A stretch of 43,323 nt of DNA from JBEISR01 sp044337705 (GTDB taxonomy: Bacteria; Planctomycetota; Planctomycetia; Pirellulales; Pirellulaceae): contig JBIINB010000025.1 of assembly GCA_044337705.1 (NCBI GenBank), forward strand, positions 1 to 43,323, given 5' to 3'. The stretch's first letter is position 1; the number at the start of each line of letters is the position of its first letter. The translations under genes were made by a program, and so were the position numbers. The notes under the pieces were generated by a model. It did not search any database. It worked only from the letters and a program-made list of their open reading frames with translations, and had not been told where the DNA came from. Positions 17,546-27,177 of this stretch are shown in pieces.

Positions 17546-17850
17546 CCTGCATGCCACCCCTCACCTAGAGTCGGTAGGGAGGATTCATTGGCCAAGGCCG
17601 AAAGCGAATCGTCCTCCCGCATGTCGCTCTATTCGATCGAACGCGAACCACCCTTTCGTTCACTCCATCCGATTTCACCGCAAAAGCTGTCCCAGTTTGG
17701 TAATGACAGCTTTCGTGATCGATACATGGGCCAGACCGCAGCAACGATTCCCCGAATTCCCCGGCCGCCTGGCCTGCCAATCCTCCACGATTGGACTGGC
17801 CAGTACGATAGAAGCGGTCGGGATCTCTCTTGCAGGAAGGAAAAGTTGCT

Positions 17851-18666
17851 GTGGGCAAGGATTCAGGAAAAAACAAGCCGGTAGCGCTGGTGACCGGGAG
17901 TGTGGCCCCGCGGGTCGGTCGGGTGGTGGCAGAACATCTGGCGCGACGTGGCTATCGACTGGCACTTCATTCCCACAAACCGGCCCCGGAGCCGCAGCGA
18001 CGATGGGAGACTCCTGCGATGGCAGCCGACGACCTGCTATGGCTCTCGGGGCCGGTGGAGTCGGAGCCGGACGTGGAGTCGTGGGTCGGCGCGATGGTGA
18101 AACACTTTGGCCGTATCGATGCGGTGGTGGCCTGCGCAGCGATCTGGGATGCCGCTCAACTCGAGCAAACCACGGTCGATCTGATGAAGCGGCAGTGGGA
18201 AGTCAACGTGCTGGGTAGCTTCCTCATCGCAAAACATTTTGGGCTGGCGATGACTCGGCAAAAGCAGGGAGGCAGTTTGGTGCTGGTCGGCGAATGGGCG
18301 TGCGATCGACCCTACAGCGACCACATCGCCTACCTCGCCAGCAAAGGGGCGATCCCAACCCTGACTCGCACCCTGGCAATCGAAATGGCCGAGCGGAATC
18401 CTAAGGTGCGTGTCAATGCGATCCTTCCCGGTCCGATCCTGATGCAACCCGGCGTCGCACCCGAAGTGACGCAGGCGCTGGTAGAGCAATCGCTGGTGAA
18501 GCGCGAAGGAACTCCGGATGATTTCGCTGAGGCAGCCTGCTTCTTGATCGAGCAATCGTTTGTAACGGGCCATTGCCTTGCGCTGGAGGGTGGGCGACTG
18601 ATCCGCTCCGGCCCCGTCAGTGACGGGCTGGCTCATCCCTCCCATCGCCATGGACCGCCGGAATGA
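17851..18666 (+). CDS. Short-chain dehydrogenase/reductase with pteridine-reductase-like N-terminus
   Basis: About 271 residues. The Rossmann N-terminus has TGSVAPRVGR (T15-G16, G23). This TGxxxxRxG form resembles the pteridine reductase/FolM branch more than the standard TGxxxGxG. The catalytic Tyr-Lys pair is Y161-x-x-x-K165 (HIAYLASKGAI), and the C-terminal NAILPGPIL is the classical SDR motif. The last residues are His/Pro-rich. The GTG at 17851 is preferred because AGGAAGG at 17834-17840 precedes it; the TTG at 17830 is possible. The substrate is unknown; reduction of a pterin is an inference from one motif. It is divergent from the TolC-like gene. Confidence 0.85.
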   Translation: MGKDSGKNKPVALVTGSVAPRVGRVVAEHLARRGYRLALHSHKPAPEPQRRWETPAMAADDLLWLSGPVESEPDVESWVGAMVKHFGRIDAVVACAAIWDAAQLEQTTVDLMKRQWEVNVLGSFLIAKHFGLAMTRQKQGGSLVLVGEWACDRPYSDHIAYLASKGAIPTLTRTLAIEMAERNPKVRVNAILPGPILMQPGVAPEVTQALVEQSLVKREGTPDDFAEAACFLIEQSFVTGHCLALEGGRLIRSGPVSDGLAHPSHRHGPPE

Positions 18667-19589
18667 TGCAGCATGTGCAAAGTCCCAGACTGTGCTGACC
18701 TACCAAAAATCTAATAGGACGGGGGCGGTATATCGCTGCCTTTCCAGTCAGAAGAACTTCTTCCATGCCGCACCGCCGTTCCCACAACTGATCCGTCGAC
18801 CACACGGTCTCATGAACCATCGCTCGCCAAACATTCGATCGCCGAACTAGGCACCAATCATCGCGATGACCTCAAACAAAAGTCTTCATCGCGATCTCCT
18901 GATTGCAGAGTCCACCCTGCAATCAGCCCCCCCAAGCAAGCCCCTGCTGAATCGCTGCGACAGCGAGTGCTTCCTGTTTTGAAAGAATGTGTTGGACGGC
19001 AACTGCTAAGGCCGCTCCGATCCATACAGTTCCATCCGGCAAGTCTGTTGGATAGCAGTACGTTGTGACATGGAATCGTTGCCTCGCGAGCCTTCTGGTT
19101 GCTCACAGTCGACACCGCCCACCGGAGAGCTCGTGCCCCGTGCGGTCTCATTCAACGTGCCATTTCAGAGGAAATGTGCCGATTCCAGGCTTACAGGGCC
19201 TACATGGAGCGATTGCATTTGGTTTTGATAGATAGAGATCCATCACGCAACCAACGGGATGCTAGCGAGGTTCGGGTAGCGGATGCACTAGACTGGACTA
19301 ACAGCCCGCTTCTGCTGGCGGAAGAGGCATCGACTTCCGCGGGCCTTCCAAAAGCGATCTATTCTTTCCGCCGTGCAGCAAATCGTCGCAAACCAACAAC
19401 TCCTATGGACCTAACAGAATGGCAATCTCACAGCAGTCGTCCAGACGACAAACCAGCCAACTGCAGTGTGGCGTAATCCACCAAAATGGCTTTGGCCAAA
19501 CCGAATAGCGACGGGAAGGGCAAGACGGTCACTATGCACCCCGCTAAGATGTTGTGCTAGTTCACAATGCGTCAAAAAGGACGACTAAA
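18667..19589. other. Long gene-poor region with several inverted repeats
   Basis: More than 900 bp without a convincing gene. It holds the perfect stem CTGATTGCAG/CTGCAATCAG with loop AGTCCACC (18899-18926), a 12-bp palindrome TCATCGCGATGA (18858-18869) with a direct repeat of its first ten bases at 18886-18895, and GCGGAAG/CTTCCGC (19318-19324, 19334-19340). The reading frames present have low-complexity, unlikely sequences. It may contain the promoter of the sensor gene or decayed DNA. Confidence 0.45.
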
Positions 19590-22500
19590 TTGGCTGATCG
19601 TCCGAAAAACAAACCAAAAGCTCCTCGATCGAAGATCCGAACGGACGCATCTAAGAACATCGAAAACCGTGACCCTGGAGACACGCGAGATCAAAAACGT
19701 TATCCGATAGTAGGGATTGTCGGATCTGCAGGTGGACTGCATGCCTTCAATCGTTTTTTCAACGCGCTGCCGGCCAAAAGCGGTGCGGCCTACGTTGTCG
19801 TCCCTCATCTAGATGCGGCCCACAAGAGCCTGATGGCCGAGCTGCTGGGTAGGCAAACCTCCGTGCCGGTTCTGCTCGCTGAGGATTCCGTCGTGGTCGA
19901 AATGGATCACGTTTACGTCATACCTCCCAATCGGCTCCTGACGATGGAACATGGAAAATTGCGATTGCGCGATTTTCCCATTGCGGGAGAAACGCAGACT
20001 GCGATCGACATTTTCTTGCGATCCCTGGCAGCCGATCAGAGCGAGAGAGCTGTTGGCATTGTTCTCTCCGGTACCGGGAGTCATGGGACACTGGGACTTC
20101 GTGAAATCAAACGATGCGGCGGCATCGCGATGGCCCAGACTCCCGAATCCGCCGAGTTCGACCAAATGCCCCGGAACGCGATTGAATCGGGAGTGGTCGA
20201 TTTCGTATTAACTCCCGAGCAGATGCCGGAAACGTTGCTGAATTATATCCAACAGCCTTACCTCCAGTCGCCTGCTATCCTGAAACCTCGCACCAGAAGT
20301 CCGTTCAAAGAACTGCAAGCGATTATCGATCTGATTCGCGAACAAACCAAGTACGACTTCAGCTACTACAGAAAGAATATGCTATTGCGGCGCGTCGAGC
20401 GACGGATGGGCTTGCTGCAATTAACCGACCATGCTGCGTACCTTAAAGCACTAATAGCAAATCCTCAGGAAATTCAATCGCTCTTCAAAGATTTCCTGAT
20501 CGATGTCACCCAATTTTTTCGTGAGCCTGAAGCATACAAGGTGGTCGAGGACGAGGTGTTGCCGGCGTTGATCGCAAAGCGATCTACCGACATGCCCATA
20601 CGTGTCTGGGTTCCAGCCTGCTCCACCGGGGAGGAAGCTTATTCGATCGCCATCCTGTTGTTCGAAGCTTTCACTGCTGCAGGCGAGGCCCCTCACTTTC
20701 AGGTGTTCGCCAGCGACATCAACGACGAATCCCTCGACTTTGCGCGGCGTGGCATTTATCCAGCCAACATTGCAATTGATGTTTCCGCATCCAGGATCCA
20801 GCAGTTTTTTGAACCTACCGGGGAAATGCATTATCGCGTCAATAAAAAACTTCGCGATTGCATAGTGTTCTCGAAGCAAAACCTACTCAGCGACGCTCCA
20901 TTTTCAAAAATGGACTTGCTGTCCTGCCGAAATGTGATGATCTACCTTGAACCGGAAGTACAGCAGAAATTGGTGTCGCTGTTCCACTTCGCGCTGAATC
21001 AGGACGGCTACCTCGTGCTTGGTTCTGCAGAGTCGATTGGCAGAGAAGTTCGACTTTTCGAACCGGTATCCAAAACTTGCCGAGTCTATCGGCGGGCTGG
21101 CCCAGCGAAATCATCAGCCACAAAATTACCCGCAGTGGCAGCACCTATTCAGCACACATTTCTTCGCGAACCTTCGTTGCATCCTTCGAAAAAGACATAC
21201 ACAGAACTTGCCGAATCGCTGTTAAACGATTACGTCCCTGCCTCTGTCCTAATCAATCGGCATCATGAAATTCTGAATGTAACCGGACCCGTGGTCAATT
21301 TTCTCGAATTTCCTCCTGGCGAAATCAGCAAAGACTTGCTGGCATTGGCCAGGCCGGGCTTGAGGACACGCCTGCGGTTGGCGTGCCACAAAGCGATTAT
21401 GGAACGCAAGTTGGTTCGGGACCGACACGCTCGCGTGAAGCGAGACGGTTCGTATTTTGCCTGTTCGATCATTGCCAGGCCTGTCCCGGAAGCCAATTCC
21501 TCCGATGATTTGATTCTCGTCATATTTTCCGATCGGCGCCCCGATCAACTTCCCATCGAAATGGATGAGGCAGCGGCGGCCGGGTTCGAGAGTGTGGATA
21601 CAACTCTCAAAGCGCCACTGGTTGACCTACTGGAATTCGAACTCAAGGCGACTCGAGAGGAATTGCAGGGAATTACCGAGCAACTGCGAAGCGGGATCGA
21701 AGAACTGCAGTCCTCCAATGAGGAACTGGAATCTTCCAAGGAGGAACTGCAGTCGCTGAACGAAGAGCTTACCACCGTGAACTGTCAGCTTTTGGAGAAA
21801 GTTGCCGACTTCGAACGAAGCGAAGAGAAAACTCGCGCGATCCTTGCATCCCTTTCCTCTCAAATCGTGGTGGTTGATAGCCAAGGTCTTATTGTCGCAA
21901 CCAACCCCGCCTGGGATGCATTTTCTAAATACAAAGGAGGAATACCAGAACAAGATGGCGTTGGCGCCAACTACTTCCGGGTTCTGGCGAGCGACGCAGC
22001 CATTCGGTTGAATGCCGACGCAACGGAATCTTCCAAGAAGCTAGCCGACGGTCTGCGAACCATTTTGGAGGGGAAAGCTGACGATTTCCGAATGGAATAC
22101 GCCGTGCACGCGGCAAATGAGAAACGCTGGTTCCTGTTACAGGCGACGCCCCTAAGGTCCGGCATTGGAGGGGCTGTCATTTCGCACCATGACATTACCG
22201 ACCGAGTCTTGTCGGAGCAGCGCTCAAGAAATAATGAACAGTTGCTACAGCTTGTCGTCGATACCGTCCCTCACTACGTCTATGCTAAAAATAGAGAGGG
22301 CGCCTTCATTTTTGCCAATCAATACACTGCAACCCAGAGCGGTTTTTCGTCGCCTACTGAGCTAGTCGGGAATAGTCCATTGCAGTCAGCGCCTGACGCA
22401 GATCAAGCCGAGAAAAGTCGTGAAATGGAGCTCGAAGTCTTAAACACAGGTGTTCCCCTCCTCGATATCGAAGAAAAAATCATCGACTGGCAGGGGAAAA

Positions 22501-23696
22501 CCCACCTCGTTCAAACCAGCAAATTGCGTTTTGCGTTACCTGAAACCAATGAACCGGCGGTGCTTTGTGTATCGGTCGATATCACGGATCGAAAAATGGC
22601 TGCGCAGCAACTTCATGAAAATGCGGAGCGACTTCGGGCGATTCTGGACACAGCCTCCGATGCAATTATTACGGTCGACTCCCAGGGGAACATAAATAGT
22701 GTTAATCAGGCTACGGAAGCACTATTTGGTTATACGAGTGCCGAACTTTCGGGCAGCAATGTCAGCACGTTGATGCCCAAGCAGATCCGATCGGGCTCCG
22801 AAAGTATTACCTCCCGATTCATTTCTCCCGGTAATCCTGAAGGCCGAGCAAATCCAAGAGAAGTCATCTGCAGCCGCAAGGACGGAACCACCTTTCCGGC
22901 AGAATTGGCTGTTAGCCAAATGGATCATCTGGGGCTGTCGACTTGGATCCTGCGCGACATCTCAAGTCGCAAGGCGATGCAGAGACATGCTCTGGAAATT
23001 GCGGCGAATGAACAACGACGCATCGGATTCGAGTTGCACGACGGGACTCAGCAGGAATTGACTGGCTTGGCGCTTTTCGCCAACGCATTACTAGGAATTA
23101 TCGAGAGTGCTTCCATCACGCCATCAAAGGACGATGCAGCAAGCCGATCGTACCGCATGTTCATCGAATCGGACTACGATCGAATTCGAGAGACTGCCTC
23201 CCTGCTGACCACTCGACTGAGCGAAGCGAACCGGCATGTTCGAGACTTGGCACATGGAATCATGCCTGTGCAACTGGACGGGGAGGGCCTGCGATCGGCC
23301 CTTCACGACTTGGCCGATTCGATCTCAACGGAGAAAGTTCGTTGTGACGTCAAGCTGTCGGAAGATATTGGCCAGCTTCCAATCAGTACGGCAACACATC
23401 TTTATCGCATCGCGCAGGAAGCGGCGAGCAATGCAATCCAACATGGCTCTGCCAGCCGAATACTCCTTGCGATCTTGCGTGAGGAGCAAGGACTCTTGCT
23501 GGAAGTCGAGGATAACGGGATAGGATTCGACCTCGCAAAATATACCCGGTCCACCTCTGCAAACCAGGGTATGGGACTGCAAACGATGCAGTATCGCGCC
23601 AGCCTTATTGGTGGCGTAATGCAGTTTGAAAACAGGCCCGAAGGGGGCAGTATTGTGAGGTGCCTGATTTTACACGATGTACAGGATGATGGCTGA
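19590..23696 (+). CDS. Hybrid CheB-CheR-PAS-histidine kinase sensor
   Basis: About 1368 residues. Order: CheB-like domain (~40-210: GSAGG with the Ser, PHLDAAH with the His, SGTGSHGTLGL); CheR-like methyltransferase (~237-507: RRVERRM, FFREPEAY, WVPACSTGEEAYSIA, FASDIN, LLSCRNVMIYLE); a long Glu/Gln/Leu coiled coil (~683-747); three PAS/PAC domains (~750-870, ~885-1005, ~1012-1130); a HisKA_3 dimerisation region with phospho-acceptor H1150 (FELHDGTQQEL); and HATPase (SNAIQHG, VEDNGIGFDL). It is soluble. In the CheB motif residue 165 is His (codon 20082-20084) where the catalytic Asp of CheB normally sits. The TTG at 19590 follows AAGGA (spacing 8); a GTG at 19554 is possible. No response regulator is adjacent. 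Confidence 0.9.
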   Translation: MADRPKNKPKAPRSKIRTDASKNIENRDPGDTRDQKRYPIVGIVGSAGGLHAFNRFFNALPAKSGAAYVVVPHLDAAHKSLMAELLGRQTSVPVLLAEDSVVVEMDHVYVIPPNRLLTMEHGKLRLRDFPIAGETQTAIDIFLRSLAADQSERAVGIVLSGTGSHGTLGLREIKRCGGIAMAQTPESAEFDQMPRNAIESGVVDFVLTPEQMPETLLNYIQQPYLQSPAILKPRTRSPFKELQAIIDLIREQTKYDFSYYRKNMLLRRVERRMGLLQLTDHAAYLKALIANPQEIQSLFKDFLIDVTQFFREPEAYKVVEDEVLPALIAKRSTDMPIRVWVPACSTGEEAYSIAILLFEAFTAAGEAPHFQVFASDINDESLDFARRGIYPANIAIDVSASRIQQFFEPTGEMHYRVNKKLRDCIVFSKQNLLSDAPFSKMDLLSCRNVMIYLEPEVQQKLVSLFHFALNQDGYLVLGSAESIGREVRLFEPVSKTCRVYRRAGPAKSSATKLPAVAAPIQHTFLREPSLHPSKKTYTELAESLLNDYVPASVLINRHHEILNVTGPVVNFLEFPPGEISKDLLALARPGLRTRLRLACHKAIMERKLVRDRHARVKRDGSYFACSIIARPVPEANSSDDLILVIFSDRRPDQLPIEMDEAAAAGFESVDTTLKAPLVDLLEFELKATREELQGITEQLRSGIEELQSSNEELESSKEELQSLNEELTTVNCQLLEKVADFERSEEKTRAILASLSSQIVVVDSQGLIVATNPAWDAFSKYKGGIPEQDGVGANYFRVLASDAAIRLNADATESSKKLADGLRTILEGKADDFRMEYAVHAANEKRWFLLQATPLRSGIGGAVISHHDITDRVLSEQRSRNNEQLLQLVVDTVPHYVYAKNREGAFIFANQYTATQSGFSSPTELVGNSPLQSAPDADQAEKSREMELEVLNTGVPLLDIEEKIIDWQGKTHLVQTSKLRFALPETNEPAVLCVSVDITDRKMAAQQLHENAERLRAILDTASDAIITVDSQGNINSVNQATEALFGYTSAELSGSNVSTLMPKQIRSGSESITSRFISPGNPEGRANPREVICSRKDGTTFPAELAVSQMDHLGLSTWILRDISSRKAMQRHALEIAANEQRRIGFELHDGTQQELTGLALFANALLGIIESASITPSKDDAASRSYRMFIESDYDRIRETASLLTTRLSEANRHVRDLAHGIMPVQLDGEGLRSALHDLADSISTEKVRCDVKLSEDIGQLPISTATHLYRIAQEAASNAIQHGSASRILLAILREEQGLLLEVEDNGIGFDLAKYTRSTSANQGMGLQTMQYRASLIGGVMQFENRPEGGSIVRCLILHDVQDDG

Positions 23697-24311
23697 TTTT
23701 GTTTTCCTCCGGCAACGGCGCGGGCCGGTCGGTGATGAGCCAAATCGACACCGACGCATGACATACGAACGGAATCCGAATTCCAACGCTACAGGGGCAA
23801 GCTAACCAATTGTTCCAGTTCAGCCCTGCGCACGGGAGGGCCCTCACCCAATACCGTCCTATTGAGCTTTCCATGGCCATGTCGCATTCGGTATGCGCCA
23901 GCCAACCGCAAGGCAGGAGAATCTGGGTTATCAGGCTTCTATCACGCACACAACCGGACGCCAGCGTGTTCCGACTAATCGAAGAGCACACAACTGCGTT
24001 CCGGCCGGGCGAAGAGTTTCACGCCCCCAAACGGAGCCAGCGCGTTCCGGAGGACCGACGCGGCGCCCGTCGTTCGGTTGCCTACCATCAGCGATTTGTT
24101 CTCTCATAGTGCGTCAGATCTCTGCTTCCGTAATTCCGGAACGCCCCTCATCGGCCTGGCCAGATGGTCGCCTCTAGGATTCCTCTCCGTCCACCATGGC
24201 CGAATCGCCAGCCAAACCATTACCATAGGGAAGTGTGGAAAGAAGCCGGCGGGCTGAAAGCCGTCGGTCCCTGATCCATTCTTTCTTGTTTACTTCAGGA
24301 GCGATTTTGTT
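23697..24311. other. Gene-poor region after the sensor gene
   Basis: About 615 bp. Open frames on both strands are short and not protein-like. At 23772-23785 GGAATCCGAATTCC has GGAAT/ATTCC arms, and a GC-rich imperfect hairpin (CCGGCGGGC/GCCGTCGG) lies around 24247-24270. The last part carries an AGGAG ribosome binding site for the next gene. It may be a decayed or repeat-derived segment; this was not testable here. Confidence 0.35.
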
Positions 24312-24845
24312 ATGGCAACGCGACCATTGCGGGCCCTACTGGCAGTCCGCTTGCTGGCCACTTTGGCACTGCTGGCTCTTGCGACCCTTGTTCAGCCATC
24401 GCAGGCTGTGGTCGCGCAGGAATCGAGCCAGGAGACTACCTCCGATGAGCTGGGCGAAGAGGTCCTTGCGAAGGAGGTGAGGTACGAGAAGCTGACGAAG
24501 ATGTTGACCGGCGTCAAACTGGTTGGACACTTCACGATCGATGGCAAACCGCTGAATGATCTTCAGCAGGAGACCTATGAGATCAAAAGTGCCAAAAAGC
24601 TTCCCGATGGCGACCTCTGGATGCTGATCTGCCGGATCCAATATGGAGGCAAGGATGTCTCGCTTCCACTGGCGCTACCGATCCAGTGGAGTGGCAATAC
24701 GCCAGTCATATCCTTGGAGAAATTCACGATCCCGGGGATGGGAACTTTTTCGGCACGCGTGGTACTTCATGACGGCAAGTATGCCGGAACGTGGTCCCAT
24801 GATGCGGTGGGTGGCCATCTGTTTGGCCGGATCGAACCTCTTTAG
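24312..24845 (+). CDS. Small exported protein of unknown function
   Basis: A 177-residue protein. Residues 1-36 are a Sec signal peptide (LLATLALLALATLVQPSQA, then VVAQ). An acidic Glu/Ser/Thr linker follows, then a compact ~110-residue beta-rich domain (LVGHFTIDGKPLND, YEIKSAKKLPDGDLWMLICRIQYGG, SARVVLHDGKYAGTWSHDAVGGHLFG). The pattern of strands, ending in a GTWSHDAVGGHLFG motif, resembles small lipocalin-like or signal-sequence planctomycete proteins I cannot name. AGGAG about ten bases upstream supports the ATG at 24312. It is followed by a 168-bp gap to the DUF2079 gene. Confidence 0.8.
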   Translation: MATRPLRALLAVRLLATLALLALATLVQPSQAVVAQESSQETTSDELGEEVLAKEVRYEKLTKMLTGVKLVGHFTIDGKPLNDLQQETYEIKSAKKLPDGDLWMLICRIQYGGKDVSLPLALPIQWSGNTPVISLEKFTIPGMGTFSARVVLHDGKYAGTWSHDAVGGHLFGRIEPL

Positions 24846-25013
24846 CATCCAGAGATTCGGTTCTTTCTTCCGGAGACTTCAGGACGCCCCTGCATTCCCT
24901 AGCGTCGGTTCGTGATTATTCCGCGAAACTGCATCGAGATTCGAAACTCCCTGATGCAACCACATCGAAGCGGAAAGGTAGCGAGGCGATGAGCCGGTTT
25001 CGACGAGGTCCGA

Positions 25014-27002
25014 ATGATGGAGAGCATGGGGAGAACTTTGGGGACTTCGGCAGCAGGCCATAACCCGCCGTCACGAAATGCAAAACGCATGACGTTCTTT
25101 GCGGCGCTCTTCGTTTCGCTCCTGTGGATCGTCGTCGTCACTGGTCTATCGACTCGTCATCATCTGGTTCTGCTCTACAACACGCTCTCGTTCGTACCCC
25201 GATGGCAGGAGGCTCTTGCAGCCCCGGCAGCGCTGTTTCTCTTTCCTGCCCTGATCGCGTTCCTCTGGCTGGTGACGATCTGTCAGGTAAGCAGCAGCCG
25301 ACGAATCGCCGGATCGATCTTGTCGATGGCGATGGCCGCCACCCCCAGCGGTCTCTTGGCCGTCGCATCGATGATGGGCCTGGAGGTGACGACGGTCGGC
25401 AGTTATCTGGAACTTTTTTGGATCGTAGGCTGGACCGCTGTCGCTTTCGGCGTCACCGCTGGATCGATCGCCGTTCGATTGGAACTCGCTCCCAATTGGA
25501 TCGCAGGATGTTTCATCGCCGCTGCTTCGATTGCTCAAGGATGTTGGTTCTGGCATCAATCGCATCAAGCAGCGATCGATCATCGTCTGGGCTACAACGA
25601 CTTCGGGCATTTCGCGCAGCGCGTCGTCCACACCGCCAGCGGACGGGGCTGGTTGATGGAATCGCCGACACTGCCACCATTCTGGGATCACTTCAACCCC
25701 GGGCTTTTGCTGCTGGTTCCACTTTGGAAGGCATGGCCCACGGTCGATCTTTTCTTCGCGCTCCAGGGATTCTGTCTGGCGGCAGGTGGATGGCTGATCT
25801 ATCTGGCCGCGCGGGCTACGGGGCTTTCGGTTTGGTTGGCGTTTCTCTGGGGTGCCACTTGGCTACTGCATCCCAGCGTGTCGCAGATGAATCTTGCGTA
25901 TACATACGGTTGGCATCCGGTGACCCTGGCGATCCCTCTACTGCTAGCCACATGGTGGCTGATCGAACGACGTAAGTCCGCCTGGGCGATCGTCACAGCA
26001 TTGCTGGCCGCCTCGATGGAGGAAACGGTGGTGGTTGCCATCGCGGTGTGGTCTGCCGGTCAGGCGTGTGCAGCTTGGCGGGAATCGCACCATCCGGCAG
26101 GCGAAGGCGATGGCCCAACCAGGATTGGCTGGAAAGCCTGGGGCCTGGCGTCGCTAACGGCTGTGATCGCCTTTCTGGCGATCTATCGATGGAGTGGGAT
26201 GGCTGAGTTCCAGACGGCCAGGTTTGCAGCGCTCGGCAACAGCCCATGGGAGATTATGCTTTCACCCTTGCTGCGCCCGCAGGCCTTCTGGGGACAGCTT
26301 CTTCACTGGCGCAGCTTCTGCTTCGTCGTCTCGCTGACGCTTCCCTGGCTGGCGTGGGGTGGCTGGAGGGGTTGGAGCCACTGGTTGCCGGCGATGATCC
26401 CGTTGGGCGTCCTGTTGGTATGGGATCACGTACCTGCCAAGAGTTTGGGGTTTCAGTATCCCACGACGATCATGCCGATGCTGGCAGCAGCGGCCGTCAC
26501 CGCCAGCGCGCGCCAGTTAACTACCATCCACGCCCGGCATTCCGCTGTGTGTAGCCTCACCTCCGCAGCGATGCTAAGTCTCTTTCTGGGCCAGCTTCCC
26601 TGGAGTTCTCCGACGCTCACCGATGTCGAAGCGCGCAGCTATCCATCCGACAGCGGCCTGCGCCGTGCATCGCAGCCGGATGGCCAGTGGATCGCCGGTT
26701 GGCAAACGCGACTGCGTCAGCAGAAAAAACCAGTCCTTGCCACCGGAAGGCTGGCAGCAGGTCTGGTGGGCGTTCCCGAGCTAGAGACAGTTGGTCAGTA
26801 TCGCGAGCGTCGCAAGAAACTCGACCAGCTCGCCGCTCCTCTTCCCACCTCCCTGCTGCTCTACCAGACGCTGCTTCTGGACCTACAGGAATCCTTCCAG
26901 CAATCGCCTCAGCAGACCCAGGAGCTACTCCAGGAAGCTCTCGCTGCAGGATTCACCATCGTCGACCAGCAGCACCAAGTCGCCGTCCTGCAGCGACCCT
27001 GA
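25014..27002 (+). CDS. DUF2079-family integral membrane protein
   Basis: About 662 residues with roughly twelve hydrophobic helices. The family signature is seen in GYNDFGHFAQRVVHTASG (loop after the fifth helix) and the following FWDHFNPGLLLLVPLW, both typical of DUF2079, a family distantly related to GT-C-fold glycosyltransferases; a transferase function is inference. C-terminal soluble region after about residue 520 includes VPELETVGQYRERRKKL and a Gln-rich helix. GAGG at 25005-25008 precedes two adjacent ATGs (25014, 25017); either may be used. It stands alone; the gene upstream is exported and unrelated. Confidence 0.85.
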   Translation: MMESMGRTLGTSAAGHNPPSRNAKRMTFFAALFVSLLWIVVVTGLSTRHHLVLLYNTLSFVPRWQEALAAPAALFLFPALIAFLWLVTICQVSSSRRIAGSILSMAMAATPSGLLAVASMMGLEVTTVGSYLELFWIVGWTAVAFGVTAGSIAVRLELAPNWIAGCFIAAASIAQGCWFWHQSHQAAIDHRLGYNDFGHFAQRVVHTASGRGWLMESPTLPPFWDHFNPGLLLLVPLWKAWPTVDLFFALQGFCLAAGGWLIYLAARATGLSVWLAFLWGATWLLHPSVSQMNLAYTYGWHPVTLAIPLLLATWWLIERRKSAWAIVTALLAASMEETVVVAIAVWSAGQACAAWRESHHPAGEGDGPTRIGWKAWGLASLTAVIAFLAIYRWSGMAEFQTARFAALGNSPWEIMLSPLLRPQAFWGQLLHWRSFCFVVSLTLPWLAWGGWRGWSHWLPAMIPLGVLLVWDHVPAKSLGFQYPTTIMPMLAAAAVTASARQLTTIHARHSAVCSLTSAAMLSLFLGQLPWSSPTLTDVEARSYPSDSGLRRASQPDGQWIAGWQTRLRQQKKPVLATGRLAAGLVGVPELETVGQYRERRKKLDQLAAPLPTSLLLYQTLLLDLQESFQQSPQQTQELLQEALAAGFTIVDQQHQVAVLQRP

Positions 27003-27177
27003 AGATATTTTAGCGAGTCGTTTTTTTGAGAGCCCAGTAGAGTGATTCAATCTGGCAGTGAGGAATGAAAAGCCACTGCGGAGATCCTCGCTATAGCGTT
27101 ACGACACACCCCCTCGTATCGACTCGCACGCGAAACCACCGCCATTCGCCCAAGCCGTCAACAAAGCGATTTTCTCC
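27003..27177. other. Gap between convergent genes
   Basis: About 175 bp between convergent genes. A T7 run at 27020-27026 lies shortly after the DUF2079 stop but no good stem precedes it. Nothing else is supported. Confidence 0.3.

Noticed and set aside
19099..19476. A plus-strand frame of 125 codons in the gap before the sensor gene
   Set aside because: No domain, no ribosome binding site and a composition unlike a protein; kept only as part of a gene-poor region.
23605..23991. A minus-strand frame of 128 codons after the sensor gene
   Set aside because: Its first part overlaps the sensor coding sequence and the rest lacks any domain; likely a chance frame.
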